Shown here piece after piece: positions 12,368 through 24,033 of a stretch of 64,000 bases of DNA. The stretch is from assembly GCF_000764305.2 (NCBI RefSeq), contig NW_025944334.1, positions 1-64,000 on the forward strand. Reading direction: 5' to 3'. The position numbers and the translations under genes are program-made. This DNA is from Hyalella azteca. Lineage: Eukaryota; Arthropoda; Malacostraca; Amphipoda; Hyalellidae. The number at the start of each line of letters is the position of its first letter. The stretch's first letter is position 1. The notes beneath the pieces were generated by a model, which was given only the letters and a program-made list of their open reading frames with translations, had not been told where the DNA came from and made no database searches.

Positions 12368-13299
12368 GGTCGCAACTAACAAGCCGGGCTCTCCGCTGAT
12401 GCTAATGAAGTAAATTAAATTAAGTAATTAAGTAAATTAAGTATTAACTGAGTAAAATTTTGGGATATTATGACAAGTTGTCAACAGGATTCATAATCTT
12501 GCCTATGATGAATTAATTCTGCTGTTGTTATTAATGAATTAATTAGTTGATTGAATTAATAATCTTGCATTGTGTATATAACTATGTCCATAAGGTAATC
12601 ACTCGCGTCACATGTCCCTTTTTATGCGAAAAACTCGGATCGGAAGTCTGCTGTACGTTAAACTTGGCTTAGTATGCGATTTGAATAATTTTGTATTGAT
12701 TGAATACCATTTTAATTTAACGGTTGTTATAACAGGATGATCAGCAATCCATGAAATTTATCTGAAGAATATTACCTCCAAGCTAAAAACTAGTCGCCAA
12801 ACTTCGAACAGCTGATCGATCTGTCCTCATACGATTGATATAATTTAGAATTTCAATGCGATTTTTTAACATACTATTTTAATTTATATTTTTTGTAGCC
12901 ATTTCTTGCCAGTATCGTGATGTTTTAATATTATTCAATGGTAGAACTAACGAAGCTGGAGAGGTAGTGGCCAAACTAACCGAAGTAACGCCGTCAGGTT
13001 AGGGCGGGAAACTGCCTGACGAATTGCGGCGACACGCTTAACAAGAACGGCGGTGTGAGTAATAATGAAAATTGGTGCAAGAAGACTAATTATAAATTTG
13101 GATTAAGGATTAATAATAATTGGCAATATTTAATTTTATGTGGGAAGGAGCTTATAGTTATTTCTGAAAAAACCTGTTCTATAATTGGTGTAAGGAGGCG
13201 AATATTAATGGGTAAATGCGAGCCAGGAGTGATGGAGGAGCGGCGTGGTGGAAGGCAGCTCGTCGAGCAGCTTTGCCAGGCGGTAGTTAGTTTTGGTCA

Positions 13300-13665
13300 C
13301 GATCTCGACAGCTCGGCCGCCTTCCCCTGCCGCAGACGAAACTCTTGGCCGCTCGGCCGCCTGTCTCTACAACAGACGAAACTCTTGATCGCTCGGCCAC
13401 CTATCTTTGCCACCGAAGAAACTCTTGATCGCTCGATCCTTCACTCATACAAAACTCTTGATCGCACAGATGAAACTCTTGATCATCGGCCCTGACCTCT
13501 TTCCCGGACCACAGACGAAACTCTTGGCCGCTCGGCCGCCTACCTCTGCAACAGACAAAACTCTCAACAACTCGACCGCCTGCCCCGTCCGCAGACGAAA
13601 CTCTCGACTGCTCGACCGCCTACTCCTGACACAGACGAAACTCTCGACATCTTGGTCGCCTGCAG
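13300..13665. repeat. 40-bp minisatellite, ~9 copies
   Basis: Copies of a unit reading CAGACGAAACTCTTGGCCGC then TCGGCCGCCTGTCTCTACAA. The CAGACGAAACTC anchor is at 13333, 13373, 13512, 13552, 13592 and 13632 (period 40), with shorter, diverged copies between 13400 and 13500. It is GC-richer than its surroundings and has GGCCGCTCGGCCGCC dyads. Open frames of 146 and 95 codons run through it because the unit lacks stops; their Leu/Arg/Thr-rich translations are not taken as protein. Confidence 0.95.
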
Positions 13666-14767
13666 CCGTCGAAGTGAAAACGAGTGTTGTCTGATTTTTT
13701 TTCAGAATCTTGCCGCGATAACGTTAAAGCAACAGATTATTATTATAATCATTTAATTAAATATTATGAATTAGTTACATATTTCTCCTTTTAACTTCAA
13801 CTCTCGACCTACGAATATAATCACATATTTTACTCATGTTATGGCGGTAAAATGCACCCATATGGAGGTTGCTAGTTTGACGGATGACCGATTCTCTAAT
13901 TATGTATTTCTTAGAATTATTGTAAAGTGTAACAATTCGAAGGCATAAAAATAGCAATATCTATTTTCCAGCGAGCACGTCCAGTCTTCATCATTACATT
14001 GTGATGGAATCGTTGCATTTCGAATTCGTAGTTGTGCACTTCTGCTCTCTTGGTGCAATTGGAATCGACAGTTTCGACACGGCCACGAAATTCTGTTGCA
14101 ATAAACTGAGCTCAATCATGAAAGAACTTCTGGTTCGCTTCACTCCATCTTCAGAACACCGAGAATTTCTCCCTGAATTTGCTCGGGGAACGAGTTTCAG
14201 GGAATTAAGTTTTTGAGCGCAAGAAGCTTCACAATGGCAAGTGTATTTCGGACCGTGCAGTTGCGGGCAGCTGCTTCTAATTAAATGTTATCGAGGTTTC
14301 GTGGGCCAGGAGAATGAGATTTTGGGTGAGGTCTGATCGGCAAAAGAGATGCAAAAAGACCCTTAATTAGGAAAGAACATTCATACCTGCCTCCTGAAAT
14401 GAGAACTCGGGGCGTTTCTTCTCAAAAGGCCGAGTGCGCTCTAACGATCACGATCCCGCTCACCGAGCCTCGTCATGACGTGTACTCCTGCTGCTACAAC
14501 CTATTGGCAGAGAGACACTGATCGCTCGAGTGTAGATTTGCATTCAACTCATCTGAATATCCTACAGCGTGGAAGTTTTTGCTGCTTGATGAATGCAATA
14601 CTTACTGAAGAATTTCTGCTCAAAATTTGATGATATTTTTCAACAGCTAAACGATTTCTGGAACGATATAAGCGGATGCAAATACGCGTAAAAAATGCAA
14701 AATATATTGCGGCTGCATTCGTCCTTCAGTAATTAAATTACAAGCTTTAATTTGCTTATAAATGAGT
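13666..14767. other. AT-rich spacer
   Basis: Short frames are open on both strands at 13900-14216 (about 71 codons each), without motifs or splice borders that I trust. Otherwise stop-rich. Confidence 0.5.
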
Positions 14768-15020
14768 GGCCTGAATTAAAAATCGCCGGGCATAGTCACG
14801 AGTTAGACGAAAAATCTGTATGCATGAGCGTAAAATCGAAATTTAAATCGCAAGTTTATCAGGAATTTAAAAGCAGTGAAATGTTACTACGAAAAAGATT
14901 GTCTCAATGTGGCAATCATTCAATTGCAATGGAAAGATGGGACCTGAATCAAAAATTGTCTGGCATTCTCACGAGTTAACAAAAAATCTGTGTGCATGAA
15001 GGTAAAATCGAATTATAAAA
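14768..15020. repeat. diverged direct repeat, ~75 bp, 173 bp apart
   Basis: CTGAATTAAAAATCGCC at 14771 and CTGAATCAAAAATTGTC at 14944 start two copies that share GGCAT-n-TCACGAGTTA, AAAAATCTGT, TGCATGA and GTAAAATCGAA in order. An old local duplication. The 75-codon frame across copy one is not convincing as a gene. Confidence 0.8.
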
Positions 15021-15600
15021 TAGTACATGAATGTCGATCGGAGGGTTCATGCGGAGATGCTGGCGGCCACTGACGCTCTTCAGTTTTCTGGGAACGCTCT
15101 TGGTTTCCCAGATGCAAGCAAGAGTAATGATGCACTTCCTTGATGTCTTGTGACTCTCTTAACCTCAGATTGTTCTTTAAATCTCGTCCATCGAGCATCC
15201 TTTGTGTCAGGTTTGCTCGACCGTGAGAATTTCCTCGAATGAGCGGTTTTTTGAGACCGGATGCGCCATCAGATCTATTAATCAGTTATCCTCGAGTGAG
15301 CTTCAGTCTTATTGCCCTCTTTGATATTATTATGGAAATGACAAAATTATCTCCTCCTTAATTTTGGTTAAACTTCTGATTTTTGATGCTATAACGTTCA
15401 GTTTCCCTACTAAATGAGTAGGTAAGTAATTACGTGAGTAACTATCCAAAATTATTACTATCACTATTATTTCGTATTTGTTGAATTTCAACGCGGGGTC
15501 AAACTAGTGTATAAATTATGCTCATTTTATTGAATTTTCTCGGCATTTTATTCACTAAAAATATCGGAACGAAATTTTTCTTTCATTTTTTTGGCACGAA
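15021..15600. other. AT-rich spacer
   Basis: No gene or array seen. A short minus frame at 15013-15198 has no recognisable motif. Confidence 0.6.
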
Positions 15601-15604
15601 AGTC

Positions 15605-15745
15605 CTCATTTTCATCACGCTCACCCCACTTCCTACACGTAAAGCTCCCAGTTTCATCACACTAACCACACTTCCTACACGTAAAGTTCCCATTTTCATC
15701 ACACTAACCACACTTCCTACACGTAAAGTTCCCATTTTCATCGCG
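15605..15745. repeat. 42-bp minisatellite, ~3.3 copies
   Basis: Unit TTTTCATCACACTAACCACA then CTTCCTACACGTAAAGTTCCCA. The TTCATC anchor is at 15611, 15653, 15695 and 15737. Because 42 is a multiple of 3, the + frame repeats a 14-residue Thr/Leu/Pro-rich motif and stays open from 15518 to 16009 (163 codons), starting with a hydrophobic Leu/Phe run. I do not call this a gene: there is no splice or promoter support, and the reverse strand is open too. Confidence 0.95.
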
Positions 15746-15970
15746 ATCATTAGTGATGCGTATCGCAATTACGCACTGCACTATCACCGTGCCCGGAGCA
15801 CCGCACACTTCCGTTGCCGCAGTTCGCATCTCGCGTACAAATTGCGAGAGATCACCGGCAGGGCGCGGGAACTACGCGGCGCTGAGATGCCGCTGGCGCG
15901 AGGCTGCGCGCGCTATCCTGCGCCGCGTGAAACATTGCGTTCCGCAGGACAAAAATTGACGTTTTCGACC
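15746..15970. other. CpG-dense patch
   Basis: About 220 bases very rich in CG, CGCG and GCGC words, directly after the 42-bp array and between AT-rich flanks. Open in two + frames, as expected from composition. This could be a small CpG-island-like regulatory element or a GC-rich exon; no product recognised. Confidence 0.45.
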
Positions 15971-18449
15971 TCAACGTTTTGGAGCTTCACTATCCCTCGG
16001 GGGATATAGGACGTTGAATCAGCGTTGAAATAAACGTTGAATTGCAGTAAAATTGTTAATATGTGCTCCAATTATGGTGACCTTCAATTATTATAAATTG
16101 TTTCGGGTTACATGAATCATAATTAAGGGGTTCGAGATATGTACTGTAATACTTCAGTATCTATATTTTTTCCTGCACTAGCTTGGTATAGCACTGCATG
16201 GAGAATTCCGGCCCTATGTAATCCGCACGAAAATCTGGTAATTGCGATCAGTAGATCGAACAAAACTAACTATAATCGCTAATATTTCAAGTTCCGAGAT
16301 CAAAACTGAAATTTTTCATTTGTTCCACGCCATAGCTTTAGGTGAGATTTTAATGTCTGAGGTCACGCGCATCCACGCGTGGATCAAATCCGGGGGAACT
16401 TATCAGTAGAAACAATATTTCCCGCAACACTACCACAGATCAGTGATTTATTTCGTTAAAAATTCTTTTTAAATCATTGAGTGGCTCGGGCAGACTCCAG
16501 TTCACAGACATTGACCGAAGGGTTGAGCGTGAACGCGCCATTCCCTCGCGGCGGTACTAAAAATCTGGCGTTCTTCTCAGTTTTCAATTTCAAGATGAAC
16601 GCGTCGTGTGAGCCTCGCGTTCCACGAGATCGCGACCTCACGACACATTATCACAGCTTTGGTGTGTTTACAATCAACGCGAGGAATTAGACTCATTTGT
16701 TCATCTCTGGAAGTTCACAGCCATTGAAGATAAATTGGTCCGCTGGTTAAATCTGACTAACTTGTTATTAGAATATTTATTGATGATACTAGTAGCATGC
16801 TTGGCTTGCAAGATACATGCACCAATTGGTTGCTGTTAATAAGAAAATACCATCTCATAGTGTGAGGTCGCCTTCACTCTATAAGCTGGTGACACGTTGA
16901 CGCTCTGGATGGTTGCAACTTCCACCAAGTTTACTAACGCATCTGGCTATTGATTCATTCCCTAATGTTGGCTACAAATTGTTGGAAAACTCTAGAACAA
17001 TTTGTCCAATTTAAAACAGTTTCTTAATTAGTGGGACTTTAATTGTGACGTAAAAATATTGCCAATTTCCCTTGGCAAACTTTCTTAACCGCAGCCAACA
17101 GCTGTCTATCGGTATCCAATTTTATCAAGTTAATAATAAGTTGAATATTAGGTTAGCATTATTCACACCTACGAATTTTTATATTTTCCATTTCTGAATG
17201 ATGGCAATGGACGCAAAATTCGAAAATTTTAATCCATTGGGAATGAAAGGCAAGAGATGTTAGAGCGTCAGTTCTTAGGTGATTGTTGAGACCTGATCCA
17301 AACCTCATCTTGAGCGTCCTGATAACTCGAGTTTTCAGGCATCTTTATAATTATGTTCGGACATCCCGCGAGGTGATGTAAGTGAGTTTACGAGAACAAT
17401 TCTCCCTCAAAAAAAAAACAATTAATTGACCAGATACTTTGAAAGTATACGATAATATTGAATCTCGTAATGATAAATCTTAAACCGTAATGATTCCGTG
17501 CCACTGATTAGCAAGAGTTGCTAGTCATACAAACACAAATTACGGATAGTTGTTCAATATCGTAATAGTTTGTGACCACGTGAAGCGAGGCCACCAAAGA
17601 CGAGCGCTCGGTGGGAACGCGGAGGACGACGACAGACGTGCGCCACACTCCACAATTACGAGGCAACTCGGTCTATTCCTGCAGCGCTGGCAATTGACAA
17701 CTTATGTTGCTGTTCTTTAAATACAATGGTAAAAAATTGTAATATTTCTCAATTTACCAAATATTTATTTGCTTAAATTTGTATAGTATCACTGGTAGGA
17801 TTCGGTGCCTTTTCAATCTGCTTGCTGTTTTTTAAACTTTAAACTGACATGGAAGCCTGTAAATCTTCCTAACTCCTCTACTCGTGTTTCTACCCGAAAT
17901 CGACACTTTAATTAGAATATATTGTGAGAATCTAAAAAATTGCATTTGGAATTATTTATTTTAAATCTTCCAACTTCACTTTGTTGGAGTGTACATAACC
18001 TCCGCATTTCCGATATAGATAGTTTTATTTATATATATAGATAGTTTCATTTACTTTTATAGGATAAAACAAAGTTTTATTCTACTCCGGGACCGCCCAT
18101 AGGTGTCATGGTGCACATCATGAAAGAATTCTGGTATAATGTTTTCCTATTTGAACAGTGGATCAAATTTCCCAATATTTTGGTAATCTTACTATTGAAT
18201 ATCACAACATGGAAGCCTACGCCTAACTAGGCTATAATATTTCTTACTCATAGTGTAATCACAGCTAAAGTTATGGTGCCATTATAGCTATGTATTCGTT
18301 CCGTACATAAGATTTAAGGTACGATTCTTGGACATAATTGTGTCCTATTGTGTGGATCAGACGGGCGAAGTACAAGCATTTATTACACTTCTTCTTGTAT
18401 GATTACATTTATTACACTATTACACTTCTTTATTATCACAATGATATTA
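15971..18449. other. AT-rich spacer
   Basis: No supported gene. A 69-codon frame at 16481-16690 is GC-richer than its flanks but unrecognised. A small AT direct repeat (ATATAGATAGTTTYATTTA) lies at about 18014-18053. Confidence 0.55.
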
Positions 18450-18570
18450 AAAAAAGATTTTGGCAATCACGACCATCAAAAAATGAATTTTGGTAATCAC
18501 GATCATCATATACGAAAATCATGGTGATTACGGTCATCAAAAAAGGAGATCTTGGTGATCACAATTATGA
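18450..18570. repeat. degenerate ~38-bp minisatellite, ~3-4 copies
   Basis: Copies of TTTTGGTAATCACGATCATCA followed by an A-rich spacer. Later copies change to GGTGATTACGGTCATCA and GGTGATCACAATTATGA. Each unit carries a TGATCA-like or GATTAC/GTAATC dyad core. Confidence 0.8.
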
Positions 18571-19598
18571 TGCAAGTATATGCGAGAATGTGTTTTGATT
18601 TGAGACTATGCAGCCCGAATATGATTAGACGCCTTATATAGATTTATTCCAATGAATTTCGAAAATCGTCGCGAGCTCTAAGTTATATTGATATTCTATG
18701 TTAATGATAGATGATTCGTCGCAAAACTTAAATGATACGAGCTGGATTCAATCATAATCTCTGGGCATATTAATCACAAAGTAGCGTACGAAATGTATTG
18801 TGTACACAATAGGTATACTAATGTATAGCTGCTCATTAGTATTGTGATTATCGGAAGGAGTTAAGTATATTTCAGCTTACGTTTAAGCCTTCTAATGATA
18901 AATGACAGTCGAATGGAAACTATCGTGTTGATACTTGTGTAGATAGTCAGGCCCATTCATCACAGCAACAATTGTATTTTAGATTGCCTTTTTATTTACA
19001 TTGCGTCTTGCTAGAATTTAGCGCTTTGCAACTGACAATCTCGCTGTTGCAAACTTCGGATAGGCAATAATAAAATTCATTGCAATTTTTCAAATTCAAA
19101 TTATTTGCAGATATCCTACATAGAAAAAAACGGATAATAAACAGATATCCTGATGATAATTCGTCTCGAGATATCAAGAGAGAATCTCGAGATTTTTCCG
19201 CTAACAAGCAACGGTGCGAAGCATCCAACTACAAATATGGTAGCAGGAGCGGCACGCAACACACATATTATGCTCTGACGGCGGTCACTTGAAATTTGCG
19301 ACTTATGTATGGCCAACCTCAAACCAGCCGTGAAGTTCACTCCTTTTACGCCCAAGAAAATGCCCGCAAAAACAAGCGCTGCAGGAAATGCCCACTTAAA
19401 GGTTTCTCGTGAAAAGTTTCTCGTGCAATTAAATTGATTTCCCGGACATTTTTAGGGCCAGATGCTGGGCGGCGTGACCAGTTAGACAGCGAGCTCTCGA
19501 CGCCATAAACGCGGACGCTGAGATGCTGCGGCCAGAGACTCGAAAATAATCACAACGATCGTTAGTTCTACGGTGACCGTATCTCCTGGTTTCGTGAT
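18571..19598. other. AT-rich spacer with two palindromes
   Basis: No supported gene. Overlapping frames of 70-79 codons at 18992-19355 are open on both strands and unrecognised. The palindromes at 18796-18842 are listed separately. Confidence 0.55.
18796..18842. repeat. 16-bp palindrome followed by 9-bp inverted repeat
   Basis: TATTGTGTACACAATA (18796-18811) is a perfect palindrome. Directly after it, ATACTAATG (18815-18823) pairs with CATTAGTAT (18834-18842) across a 10-base loop. Function unknown. Confidence 0.85.
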
Positions 19599-19832
19599 CC
19601 CGTCATTTTTATACGTCGCGGCTTTTTAGTGCATTTGTAGTGCAAACTTGTGGGGTTGTGGATTTAAACCTTTTTTTTTTAAGGAGACATAATAAGATAA
19701 GGTGGTTAAAGTTGTCCCGTCATTTTTATGCGTGGCGGATTTTTAGTGTATATGTAGCGCAAACTTGTGGGGTTGTGGATTTAAACCATTTTTTTTGAAA
19801 GAGACATAATAAGATAAAATGGGTAAATTTGA
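19599..19832. repeat. 117-bp tandem duplication
   Basis: Two adjacent copies starting with CCCGTCATTTTTAT (19599 and 19716). They share AACTTGTGGGGTTGTGGATT, TAAACC, a poly-T run and GACATAATAAGATAA, with scattered substitutions between copies. Confidence 0.93.
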
Positions 19833-21070
19833 ATGACCCCTGGATATTTGATTATATTGGCGACGTGCGTATTCCACATTGGCCGCTTCAAAAACAGTCC
19901 AAAAAGTTGGGTACATTTTTGAAATTGTAATGAATTTTGTCGTGTACAAACAACTGATTTATGATTCGAAAAAAATGGATTTCATTAGAAACTCAATTCT
20001 CTGCATATAATTGTATCGCTATGAATATTGTGTGATGTTTGTGCCACTCCTGCCTCACCTAAATCATGCGAAAAGAAAGTGTTGAAGAGTTGCTCGAATA
20101 TAACCATAAGGAGACTCACCGTTGAACTTTCAATCCGAACGTTAAAAGACTATAAGAATATACGAATTCTCAAGAGAACATGGCGCTCGGCTTCATAACT
20201 GCAAATACTCGTCAAGAAACTTATAAGCTATGCTGGCCTGATGCAGCTGACGCTTGAACCGAGCCATGTCTCAGTAAATGAATGGGTCACATTTTCCAAA
20301 TAGTGTTTTACTTTCTGCACGTAGCACTAATCCGCCCTCTCGTTGAGCCAAACTGGGTCAGGATGACCTATACAAAAACAAAAATTGCATCGTTATTTGG
20401 ACAAAGTCTCACTAATTTCTCTGGGTGCAGGCATGAGACAGAAAACCTGAGCCTGGTGCAGGAAAAGCTCAGCAGAAGCTAGGAGATTAATCGTCTGCTC
20501 CAGATACCGTTCATGCTGCGGCCTCGACAACCTGGGCAACACAGACAAAAGAATGCATAACCTGCAGCGGCCACTTGTACCACGAACATTCCCTAACACT
20601 CCCAGTTATATTGTCTGTTAACTTAACAAGGGAAGGTCTACCTGCTTCTTATGTAATTTGTTTCCAGAACCGTACTTTCAATTATTGGTAGTTAACGGGG
20701 TAAGTGAGATTTACACCAGGTGGAAGTGTTCTCGTGTTGAAACATATCCTATTAGAAATGTGTATATCCAAACTAGTGTATAAATACTCGGACAGCTTTT
20801 CTAAATAACGGAGATGTATAGGTATATTTGTGACGCAGATATAATTTCAACGTAGCTACTCATGAGCATCACATGGTTCCATCTGCCGTATCCCAATGAA
20901 TCATCCGTAAACTAGTACATGTACTTTTTCATGTGTGATCTATATGATCATAGATTAGCCAAAGTTCATAATCAACCAAGAGATTATTTAGATTGCCCAT
21001 CTTTCAAACCAACGAGACTAGAACCTTTAATTAAATTTCAAATTGAGTTTTCGTTTCTTAACTGAATTCA
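19833..21070. other. AT-rich spacer
   Basis: No supported gene. The 66-68-codon frames near 20282-20599 are open on both strands with no motif I recognise. Confidence 0.55.
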
Positions 21071-21297
21071 TTTTATGCCAAATTATAAAACGTCATTTTA
21101 TGATAAACTAACTTCGCTTTATGCCAAACAAACGCCGTTTTATGCCAAACTATCGTCATTTTATGCCAAACAAACGTCGTTTTATGCTAAACTAACGTCA
21201 TTTTATGCCGAACTAACGTCGTTTTATGCCGAACTAACGTCTTTTTATGCCAAACTAACGTAGTTTTATGCCAAACAAACGTCGTTTATGCCAAAAT
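21071..21297. repeat. 20-21-bp minisatellite, ~11 copies
   Basis: Unit TTTTATGCCAAACTAACGTCG with a few changes (GCCGAAC, CAAACAAACG). The 21-bp phase lets one + frame (62 codons) repeat a Phe-Tyr-Ala-Lys-Leu-Thr-Ser motif until a copy mutates to a TAG stop inside the array. Not a gene. Confidence 0.95.
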
Positions 21298-21600
21298 TGC
21301 CAAGAAATTCCGCAAGTCTGCTTCTACAATTTCTGCAATACCTGCCTCTCTGCTCGGACTGAACGGTCGTGGCGTCAATAAAGCGAGTCTCGGAAGTTTC
21401 CTGATGCTGGGCAGGCCAGGCGAGCTGTAATTAACTTATGGCTCTCATTTCGCCTAATGCCTCCGCACTCAGGGTACAGAAGGCGTTAATCGACACAAAT
21501 CTGCAACAACAAGCCTGCCGGGGAACACAAATGCCCGCTTACTGCTCCGCGCACTGCACGGGTTCTCTCCTGAAAATAATTGGTGAAAGTTTCTTGTGAG

Positions 21601-21728
21601 AGATTCTAGCTAGCCTATGCTAGAATGCTGGCTAGCCTATGCTAGAATGCTGGCTAGCCTATGCTAGAATGCTGGCTAGCCTATGCTAGAATGCTGGCTA
21701 GCCTATGCTAGAATGCTAGCCAGCCTAC
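21601..21728. repeat. 22-bp minisatellite with palindromic unit, ~6 copies
   Basis: Near-perfect units CTAGCCTATGCTAGAATGCTGG. Within the unit CTAGC and GCTAG form a dyad, and GCTAGC is created at unit junctions. High identity suggests recent expansion. Confidence 0.95.
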
Positions 21729-23003
21729 TAGGATAATGTTCGCATAAATATAATTTTCGGACAAGAGTAGTGGCGTAAGCACACACTTGCACCGGTACAT
21801 ACTCAATGGACTCTCCAACGTAGAAATTTGGTAAAAATGTTAACTAACCTAGCAGATCTTGGAAATCTCCCCGAAATTAATAAAACTGTACCTATAAGGT
21901 TAAGATTGCCAATGGTAAGATATTGTTCAATTTGAAGTAATTAGTTTCTGCCTAAGAGTACTTTACTCTTCGTAGTGAAATTTTTTGGAATTGAAAGCCT
22001 CTAAATTCCTCATTCCTTCAACTTTTTTGTACATAATTTCTAACAAATGATAAAGTTTCTTAATACAGCAATCATTGATCAATATAAACAACCTTAGATC
22101 GAGCTTTGCTATGTTTTTTTCTTCAATAAGAAAATTAAATGTTCTCCTGGGGTCACATTCTTCGTTGTATTTTGCAAACTCATGCCATTTTCTCGCCTCT
22201 CCCACAAACATGATTCTCATGATATTGAGATGCCTGCATGAATTAATTATCTTACAATCTTAAGTATTCCCCACATACACTCACTGCAGAAAAATTATTA
22301 AATGAACTTGGTGGCGGTGGCTCTAACCTGACCAAGAGTTGCGGGAGAATTTCGCCGAACTATCGGTGGCGATCGTAAATAAAAGAGGTTCAAAAGCATC
22401 AATCTGGTGTAGATTACTGCTTCTTCATGGGCTGCTTCTTGCTGATGGATGTCCTCACTTGCCACAACTCGGGAGAAGAAGTTAGCTTCTTGCGGCGCCA
22501 CGAAGGATTCATGCCAAGAGCGGCCAAATGTTGGACCAAAACATAAAAAAAATATCGTTAAACAAAAGTGAAAGTCTGCTAAAAAATGTGATCATTGAAT
22601 GATTGAGCTAAAAATTAAGACATTCAAGGCAATACAATTGAACCGAGAAATGAACGCCAAAGATTTTATTTAATATTTGATGAGAAATTATTTCCTTGAA
22701 CGTATTCAGTCATAGAGACAGTCGCCAGCAAAAATGACATGTCGCAGCCACATTGTTGCCTCTCAAATAAGGGCCTTGACTGCTCCATGGTTTCTTGTCA
22801 TACTGGATGTCCTCAATCATATTAGACTGGTAATAATGTTCCTTAATTAATAACAAACGACATAGCGGGATAATGTGCGCATTTGAAACTGCTGTCAAAG
22901 TGATATAGCTAAAATGACGCGATGATTTATTTAGAATAAAATGAAATTCGATTCATTAATTGAATAATTGGAATTCGATCTATTGATTATTCAAGATATT
23001 TTG
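21729..23003. other. AT-rich spacer
   Basis: Three short minus-strand frames (21963-22220, 22298-22501 and 22710-22898; 62-85 codons) are unrecognised. I see no splice signals that would link them. Confidence 0.5.
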
Positions 23004-23444
23004 TCACACAATCCAAGCTAATAGCTTGAAAACCCCGTTTGTTGAATGGAAAAAATTTGTACTCTCCAGCAATGAACTGTTTGCAGTAGTTCGTGCAGTA
23101 ATTAATGCCCGTATCTCATGTGAGATGCCATGAAATGTATCTCTGTTAACTATAATTGCATCAGGTGAGATGTTCATTTGAAAAAAATGCTCGCTATTGG
23201 CTAAACCGAAGCTGACCGCAGCTTGCGGTTCCTCGCTGCATCCATCATTTGCTGTGCACTTGAAGCAAGACCACAAATTATGTGGAAATATAATGCGGCT
23301 TTTACTTTGTGACTTTACTTTACCATATTTGTTATTAGAACGCAGCTCAGTCAATGCCTTATGAAGGACTAGTTGATTTCCAACGTTGCTATTAGCGCAC
23401 ATCCATAAGGTCTCAGCAAGTTCTTGAAATATCCATGCCACCAC
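23004..23444 (-). CDS. unrecognised 146-codon open frame (doubtful)
   Basis: One of the longest mostly repeat-free open frames in the window, on the minus strand. Its first ~11 codons, including the only ATG, lie inside the adjacent 30-bp minisatellite, which weakens the start. The translation is mixed, with a Cys-containing segment around residues 60-70 (WSCFKCTANDGC) and an acidic/hydrophobic C-terminal half. I recognise no domain. One or two frames of this size are expected by chance in AT-rich DNA of this length. It could be an exon piece of a minus-strand gene or, more probably, chance. Confidence 0.12.
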   Translation of the reverse strand: MVAWIFQELAETLWMCANSNVGNQLVLHKALTELRSNNKYGKVKSQSKSRIIFPHNLWSCFKCTANDGCSEEPQAAVSFGLANSEHFFQMNISPDAIIVNRDTFHGISHEIRALITARTTANSSLLESTNFFHSTNGVFKLLAWIV

Positions 23445-23737
23445 CTCAAGTTCTTAAAATATCTATGCTACCACCTCAAGTTCTTAAAATATCTATGCTA
23501 CCACGTCAAGTTCTTCAAATATCTATGCGTCAAGTTTTTAAAATATCTATGCTGCCACGTCAAGTTCTTTAAATATCTATGCTGCCACGTCCAGTTCTTA
23601 AAATATCTATGCTGCCACGTCAAGTTTTTAAAATATCTATGCTACCACGTCAAGTTCTTATAATATCTATGCTACCACGTCAAGTTCTTAAACTATCTAT
23701 GCTACCACGTCAAGTTCTTTAAATATCTATGCATGCC
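23412..23737. repeat. 30-bp minisatellite, ~10-11 copies
   Basis: Unit CTATGCTACCACGTCAAGTT then CTTAAAATAT, period 30 with one shortened copy near 23527. Because 30 is a multiple of 3, a + frame of 79 codons repeats a decapeptide of the type KYLCYHVKFL. This is a repeat artefact. Confidence 0.96.
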
Positions 23738-23739
23738 TA

Positions 23740-24033
23740 GATAGGTTCCAGTAATGGTTGCCGTGGTAGCAAGTAATGGTTAGCATGAACCCAAGTAATG
23801 GTCAGCAAGTTATCTGGTAATGGTTATCGTGTTGCCAGGTAATGGTTAGCCTCTTACAAGGTAATGGTTATAGTGGTACCATTCAATGGATCTTGGTACC
23901 AGGTAATGGTTATCATGTTACCAGGTAATGGTTATCATGTTACCAGGTAATGGTTATCATGTTACCAGATAATGGTTATCATGTTACCAGATAATGGTTA
24001 TCATGTTGCCAGGTAATGGTTAGCACGGCATCA
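23740..24033. repeat. ~22-bp minisatellite, ~12 copies
   Basis: Unit AGGTAATGGTTATCATGTTACC. The right-hand copies are almost identical and the left-hand copies degenerate. The ends GGTAA and TTACC make each unit weakly self-complementary. It begins immediately after the unrelated 30-bp array. Confidence 0.95.

Larger units (their letters stand above)
11521..13299. other. AT-rich spacer
   Basis: No supported gene. Contains the hairpin cluster at 12282-12367 and a short AAGTAAATTA-type microrepeat at about 12409-12446. A 67-codon + frame at 11647-11850 is not recognisable. Confidence 0.55.

Noticed and set aside
13055..13694. Two overlapping open frames of 146 and 95 codons
   Set aside because: Both depend on the stop-free 40-bp repeat; the non-repeat N-terminal part of the first is A/T-codon rich and unrecognised.
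21075..21263. Heptapeptide-repeat open frame
   Set aside because: Repeat translation, terminated by a stop inside the array.
23424..23663. Decapeptide-repeat open frame (KYLCYHVKFL type)
   Set aside because: Direct translation of the 30-bp minisatellite; ends where the array ends.
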